From: Pelagibacterales bacterium SAG-MED22
GTDB lineage: Bacteria > Pseudomonadota > Alphaproteobacteria > Pelagibacterales > Pelagibacteraceae
Direction of reading: 5' to 3'
NCBI GenBank assembly: GCA_014653985.1
Contig: JACWDT010000002.1
Location: 62,001 to 126,000 of the forward strand
Length of the DNA: 64,000 bases
Part shown: piece after piece, positions 56,196 to 64,000 of the stretch
Position numbering within the stretch: position 1 is the stretch's first letter
How the letters are laid out: each line of letters opens with the position of its first letter
Translations under genes and position numbers: made by a program
Notes under the pieces: model-generated
What the model saw: only the letters and a program-made list of their open reading frames with translations
The model's database searches: none
What the model was told of the DNA's origin: nothing

Positions 56196-56378
56196 CTATT
56201 CTTTTGGGTCTAAAACTTTTCTTCCCTTATACATGCCAGTTTTTAAATCTAGATGATGAGATAATCTATATTCACCAGATTTTTTATCTTCGACTATGTT
56301 TTTAGTTGAATATTTCATAGTTTGAGCCCTTCTCATCCCAGTTCGGGAAGGGGTTTGTTTTCGTTTTGGTACAGCCAT
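56196..56378 (-). CDS. rpmF: 50S ribosomal protein L32
   Basis: A 60-aa L32: [23 protein letters not shown] followed by [22 protein letters not shown]. Zinc-free form without cysteines. In most relatives a DUF177 (YceD) gene precedes rpmF; here the cytochrome bc1 chaperone gene is directly upstream, 2 nt away. Confidence 0.95.
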   Translation of the reverse strand: MAVPKRKQTPSRTGMRRAQTMKYSTKNIVEDKKSGEYRLSHHLDLKTGMYKGRKVLDPKE

Positions 56379-56380
56379 AA

Positions 56381-56848
56381 TTAGAGGTTACTTACACTTT
56401 TTAAATAAGAATTCAAAGTTTTTTTTGACAAATCATCATTAAAATTTTCAAAATAATCAAGTAAATATTCAATATTTCCAAAATCACTTAAAAAAATTGA
56501 AATTTTTTTTAATTTATCAGATTTGGACAAATCCTCCCAAAAATGTATCTCAGAAACCATTGAGTGGAATAAATTTATATAATCTTTCATTTTTTTATTA
56601 ATAGATTGGTCACCATAACCAATTTCTCTAATACTCAGCTCAAGTTGACGAAAATTAAAATCATAAATTTCCTGTAAGACAGTCTTATTTTCATTATTTT
56701 TGTAATTTTTTAGAAAAAAAGAAAAATGAAGTAAAAATAAGGTTAATCGATCAGAAAAGTTATCCTCTCTATTTAAATTTTTATACAACTCTTTATTTCT
56801 AGTGAAATTTATAAAATTGTTATAAATATGAATATAATTATTTTTCAT
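56381..56848 (-). CDS. Ubiquinol-cytochrome c chaperone (UQCC1/CBP3-like)
   Basis: A 155-aa protein of the ubiquinol-cytochrome c chaperone family, which helps assemble cytochrome b of the bc1 complex. [57 protein letters not shown] are the recognisable core. In Alphaproteobacteria it is regularly divergent from bamE and upstream of DUF177-rpmF. Its ATG overlaps the bamE ATG on the other strand by two bases. Confidence 0.85.
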   Translation of the reverse strand: MKNNYIHIYNNFINFTRNKELYKNLNREDNFSDRLTLFLLHFSFFLKNYKNNENKTVLQEIYDFNFRQLELSIREIGYGDQSINKKMKDYINLFHSMVSEIHFWEDLSKSDKLKKISIFLSDFGNIEYLLDYFENFNDDLSKKTLNSYLKSVSNL

Positions 56849-56863
56849 GATAAATATATTATA
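56833..56863. promoter_or_regulatory. Back-to-back TATAAT elements flanking overlapping divergent starts
   Basis: A plus-strand TATAAT (56833-56838) ends 8 nt before the bamE ATG; a minus-strand TATAAT (56863-56858) ends 9 nt before the chaperone ATG. Neither gene has a Shine-Dalgarno site. The spacing fits leaderless transcripts from both strands. AT-richness makes chance matches common. Confidence 0.4.
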
Positions 56864-57332
56864 TATAATTATTTTTTCATTAATAGTTGCTAATTGCTCT
56901 CTTAAACCTGTGGTAAAACATCATGGAGTTCCTTTTTTGGAAAAAAAACAAGCATCTTTAATTTTAAATGAAAGCAATGCCAATGATATAAGAAAAATTT
57001 TGGGTAACCCATCTACTCAAAGCAAGTTTGATAATGATGTTTGGATTTATATTGAAAGAAGACAAACACAATCTGAATTAAAAAAATTTGGTAAAATGAA
57101 AATAAACAAAAACGATATTTTAGTACTTGAAATTGATAGCTATGGGATTTTAAAAAAAAAACAATTTTATAATTTAAATGATATGGAAAATATTAAAGTT
57201 GTCAAAAATACTACAGATGATAAGTTTGAGACAAACTCATTTATATATGATTTTCTATCTAGTATGCGACAAAAAGTTAATGACCCACTTGGACAGAGGG
57301 CCAAAAAACGTAGAGAAATTAGCCAGCGATAA
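56847..57332 (+). CDS. bamE: BamE/OmlA-family outer-membrane assembly lipoprotein
   Basis: A 161-aa lipoprotein of the BAM complex, which inserts beta-barrel proteins. The signal [16 protein letters not shown] ends in a lipobox; the core contains [33 protein letters not shown]. An in-frame TAA at 56835 excludes an upstream start, and the lipobox requires this ATG. It overlaps the divergent chaperone start and, at its 3' end, hppA by 14 nt. Confidence 0.9.
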   Translation: MINILYIIIFSLIVANCSLKPVVKHHGVPFLEKKQASLILNESNANDIRKILGNPSTQSKFDNDVWIYIERRQTQSELKKFGKMKINKNDILVLEIDSYGILKKKQFYNLNDMENIKVVKNTTDDKFETNSFIYDFLSSMRQKVNDPLGQRAKKRREISQR

Positions 57333-59424
57333 CAGCTAGCAATAACAAAGCTACTATATTTGTAATCTTAATCATTGGATTAACAGCAGGTCCAGCAGTA
57401 TCTTTGTAAGGATCACCAACTGTATCTCCTGTTACTGCAGCTTTATGAGCTTCAGAACCCTTTCCACCATGATTACCATCTTCAATATATTTTTTAGCAT
57501 TGTCCCATGCTCCACCACCCGCAGTCATCGAAACTGCAACAAACAAACCAGTAATAATAACACCCAACAACATTGCACCTACAGCAGCTAATGCTGCAAC
57601 TTGTCCACCAATGGATAGAATTATGAAATATAATACAACTGGTGAAAGCACTGGCAATAAAGATGGAATAATCATTTCTTTAATTGCTGCAACTGTCAAT
57701 AAATCTACTAATTTGGCATAGTCAGGTTTTTGTTTTCTTTTCATTATACCTGGGTATTTTTTAAATTGTCTTCTTACTTCAACAACTACAGCACCACCTG
57801 CTCTACCAACTGCTTGCATTCCCATAGAACCAAATAAATAAGGTAACATTCCACCAAATAACAGACCAACTACCACATACGGATTTGATAAATCAAAAGT
57901 AACAACTATACCCTCGAGTGCTGACCCAGCTTCTTTTGAGAAATGTTTTATATCTTCAGTATAAGCAGCAAATAAAACTAAAGCTCCCAAGCCTGCTGAT
58001 CCAATGGCATATCCTTTTGTTACAGCCTTTGTAGTATTTCCAACAGCATCTAATGCATCAGTAGTTTTTCTAACTTTTTTATCTAGGTTAGACATTTCTG
58101 CAATACCCCCAGCATTATCGGTAACTGGTCCATATGCATCTAAAGCAACTACCATACCAGCTAATGCGAGCATCGTAGTAACCGCAATAGCTATACCAAA
58201 AAGACCAGCTATAGCGTTGGTAATTAAAATACCAGCAACAATTATCAAAGCTGGTATTGCAGTAGCTTCCATTGATACAGCTAATCCTTGAATTACATTG
58301 GTTCCGTGTCCTGTAGTTGAAGATAAAGCTACAGATTTAACTGGTCTGTAGTTTGTTCCTGTATAATATTCTGTTATCCAAATTAATAAACCTGTAATTA
58401 CTAATCCAACAACACCACAATAATATAAATTCATACCGTTAAAAGTTTTACCATTTACTGTATATTCATTTGTAAAACCAATTACATAATCTGTAACAGG
58501 CCATAAAATAACTAATGAAGTAACAGCTGATACTATAAAGCCTTTATACAAAGCGTTCATTACGTTTTTACCTTTGCCTAATTTAACAAAAAAAGTACCA
58601 AGTATTGACGTTAATATACACGCACCACCAATACTAAGTGGATAAATCATCATATTTAAATCACCAACAAAAAAAATTGAGGACAACACCATTGTAGCAA
58701 CAATAGTTACTGCATATGTTTCGAATAGGTCGGCTGCCATACCTGCGCAATCACCGACGTTATCTCCAACATTGTCTGCTATAACTGCTGGGTTTCTTGG
58801 GTCATCTTCAGGGATACCTGCCTCTACTTTTCCAACTAAATCGGCACCTACATCAGCGCCTTTAGTAAAAATTCCACCACCTAATCTTGCAAAAATTGAA
58901 ATTAAAGATGCTCCAAATCCTAATGCAACAAGAGCATTAACTATTTCTCTTTCATCAACATTAAATTTTAACAATAAAAAGTAATAAACGGCAATAGCTA
59001 ATAATGCCAAACCTGCAACTAACATACCAGTTACGGCACCTGATTTAAAAGCAACAGAAAGTCCTTGAGCTAGACCTTTTCTTGAAGCTTCTGCTGTTCT
59101 AACATTAGCTTCAACTGAAACTAACATACCAACGTATCCTGCAATGCCTGATAAAGCAGCACCAATTAAATACCCTAAACCAACCAAAGGACTAAAAGCT
59201 ATACTAACAATTACCAAAACAACCACACCAACAATTGCTATTGTTTTATATTGTCTTGCCAAATATGCTTTTGCACCAATTTGAATAGCAGATGCAATTT
59301 CCTGCATCTTTTTGTTTCCAGCACTTTGATCAAGAATATTTTTTCCTGTAAAATATCCATAGATGATTGATAAAAAACCAGCTGCTATTGTGTATAATAA
59401 AATCGTTTCGACTGTTGCGCTCAT
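57319..59424 (-). CDS. hppA: Proton-translocating membrane pyrophosphatase, K+-independent type
   Basis: Couples pyrophosphate hydrolysis to proton pumping; 701 aa with about 16 membrane helices. The substrate site includes [69 protein letters not shown] carries Lys at the position that separates K+-independent from K+-dependent enzymes (Ala). It likely saves energy from biosynthetic PPi. Confidence 0.96.
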   Translation of the reverse strand: MSATVETILLYTIAAGFLSIIYGYFTGKNILDQSAGNKKMQEIASAIQIGAKAYLARQYKTIAIVGVVVLVIVSIAFSPLVGLGYLIGAALSGIAGYVGMLVSVEANVRTAEASRKGLAQGLSVAFKSGAVTGMLVAGLALLAIAVYYFLLLKFNVDEREIVNALVALGFGASLISIFARLGGGIFTKGADVGADLVGKVEAGIPEDDPRNPAVIADNVGDNVGDCAGMAADLFETYAVTIVATMVLSSIFFVGDLNMMIYPLSIGGACILTSILGTFFVKLGKGKNVMNALYKGFIVSAVTSLVILWPVTDYVIGFTNEYTVNGKTFNGMNLYYCGVVGLVITGLLIWITEYYTGTNYRPVKSVALSSTTGHGTNVIQGLAVSMEATAIPALIIVAGILITNAIAGLFGIAIAVTTMLALAGMVVALDAYGPVTDNAGGIAEMSNLDKKVRKTTDALDAVGNTTKAVTKGYAIGSAGLGALVLFAAYTEDIKHFSKEAGSALEGIVVTFDLSNPYVVVGLLFGGMLPYLFGSMGMQAVGRAGGAVVVEVRRQFKKYPGIMKRKQKPDYAKLVDLLTVAAIKEMIIPSLLPVLSPVVLYFIILSIGGQVAALAAVGAMLLGVIITGLFVAVSMTAGGGAWDNAKKYIEDGNHGGKGSEAHKAAVTGDTVGDPYKDTAGPAVNPMIKITNIVALLLLAVIAG

Positions 59425-59502
59425 GAAAACCTTAATGTTGTTGGTTGTTAAATTTTAAGCCCGCACAATACAAAAAAAGCTAAAAAAGACAATAATTAAC
59501 TT

Positions 59503-60462
59503 TTAGAATTGATGAACATAACCTTTGTTTTTAAGTACTATTTCCTTACCTTTTTCATCAATAATTACTGATCTTTTTTTATTAGAACAAATTTCACCGA
59601 TTTTAGAAATTTTAATACCAAGATTTTTAGATGTTCGAGCTATGATTCTAGATTTATCTTTGCATGCAGTAAACAAAATTTGATAATCATCACCATTTGA
59701 TACCAGTGTAATCTTTCTCATGTTCTTCATTTTTATTATTTTTAACAAATTCTTTGAAATTGGGATTTTATTAACATTCAAGGAAAATGATAAATTTTGA
59801 TTGTTTATCATTTTGCTCAAATCATCAATCAGACCATCAGACAAATCAATCGAGGAATTTGCAAAGTTTAATAACTTTTTAGTTAATTTTATTCGTATAT
59901 TAGGTAAGTAGTATTTTTGAGCAAAATAGTTTCTTAATTTTTTAGAGACTTTAATTTTATTTTTCAATATTTGTAAGCCCATAAAGCTGTCACCCAAATT
60001 ACCTGTTACATAAATATCGTCATTTACCAAAGCTTTATTTCTGTAAATAATTTTTTTTGAATAACCTAGCGATGTAAAAGTAAAACTAAGTTTATTAGAA
60101 AATGTGGTATCACCTCCGCATAGAGAAATATTATATTTATTTTGTTCTTCTTTTAAGGATGTTGAAATTAAAGATAAGTTTTTTTTTGTAAAAGTCTTAC
60201 TATTACCTGAGCCAGCTATAAAATAAAATTTTGGCAACACACCTTTACAAATTAGATCTGAGATGGAAGATCTCAAGATTTTCTTAATAACTAAAGCAGG
60301 GTTTTTAAAGTCAATAAAATGATAACCTAAATTGTATGTATCAATAGAAATAACTATGCCCTTTTTCTTATCAAAAAATACATCATCATTTAAATTTAGG
60401 GCAGATTTATTTTTTTTTGAGATCTTTGAAAAATAATTTTTAATTAATTCAAATTCATGCAT
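59503..60462 (-). CDS. thiL: Thiamine-monophosphate kinase
   Basis: Final step to thiamine pyrophosphate; 319 aa. LNDDVFFDKKKGIVISIDTY, CGGDTTFSNKLSFTFTSLGY, VTGNLGDSFMGL, NSSIDLSDGLIDDLSKM and LVSNGDDYQILFTA match ThiL. It overlaps nusB by 8 nt in the conserved ribH-nusB-thiL order. Confidence 0.92.
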   Translation of the reverse strand: MHEFELIKNYFSKISKKNKSALNLNDDVFFDKKKGIVISIDTYNLGYHFIDFKNPALVIKKILRSSISDLICKGVLPKFYFIAGSGNSKTFTKKNLSLISTSLKEEQNKYNISLCGGDTTFSNKLSFTFTSLGYSKKIIYRNKALVNDDIYVTGNLGDSFMGLQILKNKIKVSKKLRNYFAQKYYLPNIRIKLTKKLLNFANSSIDLSDGLIDDLSKMINNQNLSFSLNVNKIPISKNLLKIIKMKNMRKITLVSNGDDYQILFTACKDKSRIIARTSKNLGIKISKIGEICSNKKRSVIIDEKGKEIVLKNKGYVHQF

Positions 60463-60859
60463 TTTTAGATCTCAATTTTTTTCCAACATTATCTAGTAAG
60501 GCATTTAGATATTTTGTCTGAGAATTTTCTAAAAAAAAATTAGATGAATTTAAATATTCCTTGATGATAATATTTAGTGACAATTGTGGCTTGTACATAA
60601 ATTCATAGGTTGCAGCTTTAAGAATAGTTTGAAAAACTTTATCAAGATTTTCAAATACAAAATCATCACCTAGTTTTGTGTTTAATTCATCTAATATAAG
60701 ATCATTTCTTTCTATAGTACCTGTTACTATATCTTTAATAAATTTTTTAAATTGGTGTTTTGGGAAATCTAAATTAACATCTTCATTATAGAATTTACCA
60801 TATAATTTTTGAATAATTATGACTCTTGGATTATTTTTAGGGTTAAAATGAGTTCTCAT
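60455..60859 (-). CDS. nusB: Transcription antitermination factor NusB
   Basis: A 134-aa all-helical protein that binds boxA RNA with S10 in rRNA antitermination. NPRVIIIQKLYGKFYNED near the N-terminus and the C-terminal PQLSLNIIIKEYLNSSNFFLENSQTKYLNALLDNVGKKLR match the family, although the sequence is diverged. Placement between ribH and thiL makes the call firm. Confidence 0.88.
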   Translation of the reverse strand: MRTHFNPKNNPRVIIIQKLYGKFYNEDVNLDFPKHQFKKFIKDIVTGTIERNDLILDELNTKLGDDFVFENLDKVFQTILKAATYEFMYKPQLSLNIIIKEYLNSSNFFLENSQTKYLNALLDNVGKKLRSKNA

Positions 60860-61245
60860 TTTTGAGATAAAATAGAAATTACAGCTTTAGCAGCCTCAGC
60901 ACCTTTTTGTTTTCTTTGTTTAGCTTGTTTCATATTAAGACATGTAATTATGCCGTTACCAACAGGTTTTTTATTATTTACAGATATGTCCATAATTGCA
61001 TTGGTTGATGCCTGAGAAATAAAATCAAAATGAGGAGTTTGTCCTTTGATAACACATCCGAGTGCTAAAAATGCATCATACTTTTTAATATTTTTTGAGA
61101 TTGTAACTGGTATTTCAAATACCCCTGGAACAGTTATAATTTTAATTATATTTGATTTTGGGATTAACCTAAGTGCACTGTTAAGTAATCCTTTCGATAT
61201 ATCTTTATAATAATCTGCAATAACAATTAAATATTTCTTTTTCAT
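60856..61245 (-). CDS. ribH: 6,7-dimethyl-8-ribityllumazine synthase
   Basis: Penultimate riboflavin step; 129 aa. VPGVFEIPVTISKNIKKYDAFLALGCVIKGQTPHFDFISQAST contains the substrate-binding motifs, and NGIITCLNMKQAKQRKQKGAEAAKAV the C-terminal pattern. Somewhat short of the usual 140-160 aa. It overlaps nusB by 4 nt and ribBX by 1 nt. Confidence 0.94.
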   Translation of the reverse strand: MKKKYLIVIADYYKDISKGLLNSALRLIPKSNIIKIITVPGVFEIPVTISKNIKKYDAFLALGCVIKGQTPHFDFISQASTNAIMDISVNNKKPVGNGIITCLNMKQAKQRKQKGAEAAKAVISILSQK

Positions 61246-62345
61246 TAAATTAATTCCTGTTTAGTAATCTTTATATCATATCCTTCTAAACCAATAACCT
61301 TTTTCGGTGATTTAGTGATCAATATCATATTTTTAATTTTTAAATCTTTTATTATTTGAGCACCTATTCCATAATTTCTTATAAGTTTATCATTACCTCT
61401 TTTATAAAATTCTTTGTTTTTATAATCTTTTAAAGTTTGTGTAACAGATCGTAGATTAGAATCTTTTATAAAAACCAAAACACAACAAGAGTATTTTTTA
61501 AAATAATTTAAAGTTTTATTAAATGAATTTGGTAATTGTTGACTAATTAAATAATTTTGAACTACATTTGATGAAATTACCCTAACTCTAGGTGTGACAC
61601 CTTTTTTAATATTTCCTTTTATTAATGCAAAATGCTCCGCACCATCTAATAAATTTTCATATATTCTTATTTTATATTTTTGATCTTTTACCTCAATATT
61701 ACTTTGCTTTTTTAAGCGTATTAATTTTTCTTTTTTTAGTCTGTAAGCAATTAGATCTTCAATTTTCCCAATTTTAAGTTTATGTTTTTTTGCAAAATTA
61801 AAAAGATTGTCACCTTTTGCCATTGTCCCATCTTCATTCATAATTTCACATATAACCGCTGAATTATTTTTTTTAGCTAATCTAGATATATCTACTGATG
61901 CCTCAGTATGTCCTGCTCTAACTAATACTCCACCATCTTTAGCTATAATTGGAAAAATATGACCTGGGGAAACAATGTCATTTTTATTAGCATTTTTTTT
62001 TGAAGCAATTTTAATTGTTTTAGATCTATCTTTTGCAGAAATTCCTGTGGTTATTCCTTTTTTTGCCTCTATTGAAATTGTAAATGCAGTTTTGTTTCTC
62101 GATTGATTGATAGGTGACATTAAACTTAAATTTAATTTTTTTGCCTGTACGCTATCTAAAGCAAGACAAATTAATCCACGGCCATATTTTGCCATAAAAT
62201 TTATATTTTTTGCATTAGTGTCAGAAGTTGAAATAACTAAATCTCCTTCATTCTCTCTCTTTTCATCATCTACGAGGATGAACATGCCCCCCTTTTTGGC
62301 TATATTGATTATTTGTTCAATTTTAGCAAAATTATTTTTTTTCAT
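61245..62345 (-). CDS. ribBX: RibBX: DHBP synthase with a degenerate GTP cyclohydrolase II-like domain
   Basis: A 366-aa fusion. The N-terminal half (about 1-205) is an intact 3,4-dihydroxy-2-butanone-4-phosphate synthase: VDDEKRENEGDLVIS, GRGLICLALD, GISAKDRSKTI and RAGHTEASVDISRL. The C-terminal half resembles GTP cyclohydrolase II but lacks its zinc motif (no CxTGDxF...CDCG); the region reads RVRVISSNVVQNYLISQQ. This fits the RibBX form, active only as RibB. A separate GTP cyclohydrolase II must exist elsewhere. Confidence 0.9.
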   Translation of the reverse strand: MKKNNFAKIEQIINIAKKGGMFILVDDEKRENEGDLVISTSDTNAKNINFMAKYGRGLICLALDSVQAKKLNLSLMSPINQSRNKTAFTISIEAKKGITTGISAKDRSKTIKIASKKNANKNDIVSPGHIFPIIAKDGGVLVRAGHTEASVDISRLAKKNNSAVICEIMNEDGTMAKGDNLFNFAKKHKLKIGKIEDLIAYRLKKEKLIRLKKQSNIEVKDQKYKIRIYENLLDGAEHFALIKGNIKKGVTPRVRVISSNVVQNYLISQQLPNSFNKTLNYFKKYSCCVLVFIKDSNLRSVTQTLKDYKNKEFYKRGNDKLIRNYGIGAQIIKDLKIKNMILITKSPKKVIGLEGYDIKITKQELI

Positions 62346-62925
62346 TAAAATAATTTCTAACGTATTTAGATAAGATATCTATCTCAATATTAACTAAGCC
62401 TGATTTCTTTAAAGTAGATAAATTTGTTTCTTTATACGTGTGTGGGATAATCCAAATTTGGAATCCATTTTTTGTAACTTTTGAAATAGTAAGGGATATA
62501 CCATTTACACTAATAGATGCTTTTTCTATTAAATGTTTTCTTTCCTTCTTGGGGATTTCGAATTCAAAAACATATGACTTATCAACTTTTGAGATTCTAA
62601 GTACTTTACCAACAGTGTCTACATGACCCTGACATATATGTCCTGAAATTTTAGTCCCATATTTTAAGGGTAATTCTAAGTTTATAATATCTCTAGGTTT
62701 TAAAAATTTAAACTTTGATCGTTTGATTGTTTCATTTGAAAGATAAAATTCCATATTTTTTTTTTTAAAAGAAATCAATGTTAGGCACACGCCATCACAA
62801 GCTACTGATAAACCCATGTCTTTACTTGAAACTTTAAGGTTACTTTTTACAAAAATATTAAACCCCTTATCTCTCTTTACTATTTTAGAAATAGACCCTT
62901 GATTATAAATAATTCCGTTAAACAT
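62332..62925 (-). CDS. ribE: Riboflavin synthase alpha chain
   Basis: Makes riboflavin from two lumazine molecules; 197 aa. Two lumazine-binding repeats are visible: MFNGIIYNQGSISKI...VACDGVCLTL and GHICQGHVDTVGKVLRI...ISVNGISLTISKV. It overlaps ribBX by 14 nt and lies 1 nt from ribD, so the riboflavin genes form one unit. Confidence 0.95.
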   Translation of the reverse strand: MFNGIIYNQGSISKIVKRDKGFNIFVKSNLKVSSKDMGLSVACDGVCLTLISFKKKNMEFYLSNETIKRSKFKFLKPRDIINLELPLKYGTKISGHICQGHVDTVGKVLRISKVDKSYVFEFEIPKKERKHLIEKASISVNGISLTISKVTKNGFQIWIIPHTYKETNLSTLKKSGLVNIEIDILSKYVRNYFNEKK

Positions 62926-62926
62926 A

Positions 62927-64000
62927 TTATTTGTTATAATGAGTTATTATATCTTTTCCATAGGTAGAATTAAGATTTTGTCTAAATGTATATTTTTTAT
63001 TTAAGACATTTAATCCATTAAATTTAACAAAATCTGAATTTGTTGGAAGTTTTTTTTGACTTTTGAATAAATAAAATTCATTAAATATTTTATTCTTTAA
63101 TAAGTTTGTTGTTAGAAGATCGCCTCCTTCCACTAAAGTATTTCTAAAACCTAAAGAATAAAGTTTTTTCAGAATTGATTTTAAATCTAAGTACTTACTG
63201 TTATTTAGTTTTGCTTTAATTAGTTCTATTTTCATTTTTTTAAACATAGAAATTCTTGACTTATTTGCTCTATTATAAAAAACGATAGTATTTTTTTTAT
63301 TAGCTGACTTAAAAATATAAGTATTTTTGTTTAAACTTAAATTGTTGTCTAAGATAATTCTTACTGGAGAAAATTTTTCAAAACCTTTTATTCTGCAATT
63401 TAATTTAGGGTTATCAATATTTGCAGTTTTACTTGATGTTATTATCGAGTCGTTTTTGTACCTTAATAATTGAGTAAATTTATCAGAATATTTGTTAGTT
63501 ATTTTTGTTTTAAATTTACTATAAATAAGTTTGTTTTTTGAAATAGCTATTTTGCCTGTCACAAAAGGCTTTCTATTTTTTCTATTAAAAAAATATGGAG
63601 TATAAAATTTTTTTACTTTTTCTTTTAAAAGACCTATCGAAACATCAATATTATGAGATTTTAAAATTTTAAAACTTTTTTTTCTTACTCTTTTATCAGT
63701 ATCTTCTAGTGCATAAACTACTTCAGATATTTTTGATTTAATTATTTCATTTGTACATGGTGGGGTTTCACCATAATGGCTACATGGTTCCAATGTAACA
63801 TACATTTTTGCACCACTGAGTTTCTCATTACAATTTTTAATTGCATTAAATTCTGCATGAGGTCTACCATTATAAGAAGTGTTACCAATTGAAATAATAT
63901 TATCGTTTTTAACTATTACACATCCAACAGATGGATTTACTCCTGTTAAACCTTCTCGAGATCTTGCCAAGTCTAAGGCAATCTCCATAAATAATTTATC
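62927..64000 (-). CDS. ribD: RibD deaminase/reductase (5' end probably off the window)
   Basis: Bifunctional pyrimidine deaminase/reductase of riboflavin synthesis, 353 aa from the ATG at 63988. The deaminase zinc site is GRPHAEFNAI and EPCSHYGETPPC; the reductase half follows from about residue 145 (PFVTGKIAISKNKLIYS, NTLVEGGDLLTTNLL). Codons upstream of 63988 read DKLFMEIALDLAR, matching the family start pattern DxxFMxxALxLA, so the true start is likely just beyond base 64000. Confidence 0.9.
   Translation of the reverse strand, partial: DKLFMEIALDLARSREGLTGVNPSVGCVIVKNDNIISIGNTSYNGRPHAEFNAIKNCNEKLSGAKMYVTLEPCSHYGETPPCTNEIIKSKISEVVYALEDTDKRVRKKSFKILKSHNIDVSIGLLKEKVKKFYTPYFFNRKNRKPFVTGKIAISKNKLIYSKFKTKITNKYSDKFTQLLRYKNDSIITSSKTANIDNPKLNCRIKGFEKFSPVRIILDNNLSLNKNTYIFKSANKKNTIVFYNRANKSRISMFKKMKIELIKAKLNNSKYLDLKSILKKLYSLGFRNTLVEGGDLLTTNLLKNKIFNEFYLFKSQKKLPTNSDFVKFNGLNVLNKKYTFRQNLNSTYGKDIITHYNK

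Noticed and set aside
57500-58291. Antisense ORFs inside hppA
   Set aside because: Low-complexity Ala/Ile/Pro shadows of a highly conserved coding sequence.

Overview
The window is chromosomal DNA from a SAR11-type alphaproteobacterium ('Candidatus Pelagibacter' or a close relative). The evidence is very AT-rich DNA, strong gene compaction with many start/stop overlaps, alphaproteobacterial gene orders (erpA-dgt-argS-nagZ-scpAB-tatABC-serS, uvrA/ssb-gyrA-coaD, rplM-rpsI-argC, ribD-ribE-ribBX-ribH-nusB-thiL) and a tandem SAM-II/SAM-V riboswitch in front of metY, an arrangement known from Pelagibacter. The species assignment is inference; the gene orders and motifs are read directly.

Layout. 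1-3434: a zinc-uptake locus (znuA divergent from znuC-znuB-zur) with two Zur-box-like palindromes in the 71-nt divergent gap, followed by an Ldh2-type dehydrogenase coupled to zur. 3426-15352: xthA and erpA facing left, then a long rightward chain for nucleotide pool control, tRNA charging, peptidoglycan recycling, chromosome condensation (scpAB), Tat export, serS and Sec export (yajC-secD-secF). 15354-25877: a PuuD-like membrane protein, uvrA divergent from ssb-gyrA-coaD-cyclophilin-tgt, tRNA-Lys, an M48 peptidase and a DUF502 protein. 25874-36745: recG, sdhE, tRNA-Ser, then a nine-gene rightward chain (rarD, mltB-like, rlpA-like, dacA, tmk, holB, metG, tatD, MBL-fold hydrolase) in which tatD carries an in-frame stop codon. 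36740-41510: glutathione peroxidase, nhaA, a zinc-ribbon protein, tRNA-Pro, an NDUFS4-like complex I subunit, an SbmA/BacA-like protein, glpX and tRNA-Glu.

41530-46214 is the most accessory part: a GIY-YIG protein, a two-domain glycosyltransferase, a solitary intact tyrosine recombinase whose upstream region is an 18-bp-arm inverted repeat with a 7-bp spacer, a 56-aa membrane ORF coupled to an MGMT-type protein, and the only gene-free stretch longer than 300 bases. 46215-51448 is a leftward chain (EamA and AEC transporters, hom, a small lipoprotein, argC, rpsI, rplM). 51449-64000 holds the riboswitch-controlled metY, ctaA, chorismate mutase, rpmG, a merR-ihfA-plsX-rpmF cluster lacking fabH and DUF177, a cytochrome bc1 chaperone and bamE with overlapping divergent start codons, the H+-pyrophosphatase hppA, and the thiL-nusB-riboflavin cluster, with ribD running off the right edge.

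Most of the window is streamlined core genome. The best candidates for something new are the recombinase with its inverted repeat, the tandem riboswitch, the tatD nonsense codon, the shared start codon of bamE and its divergent neighbour, a Tgt that has lost zinc-ligand cysteines, and two very small membrane ORFs. I see no CRISPR array, defence cassette, prophage or biosynthetic cluster.
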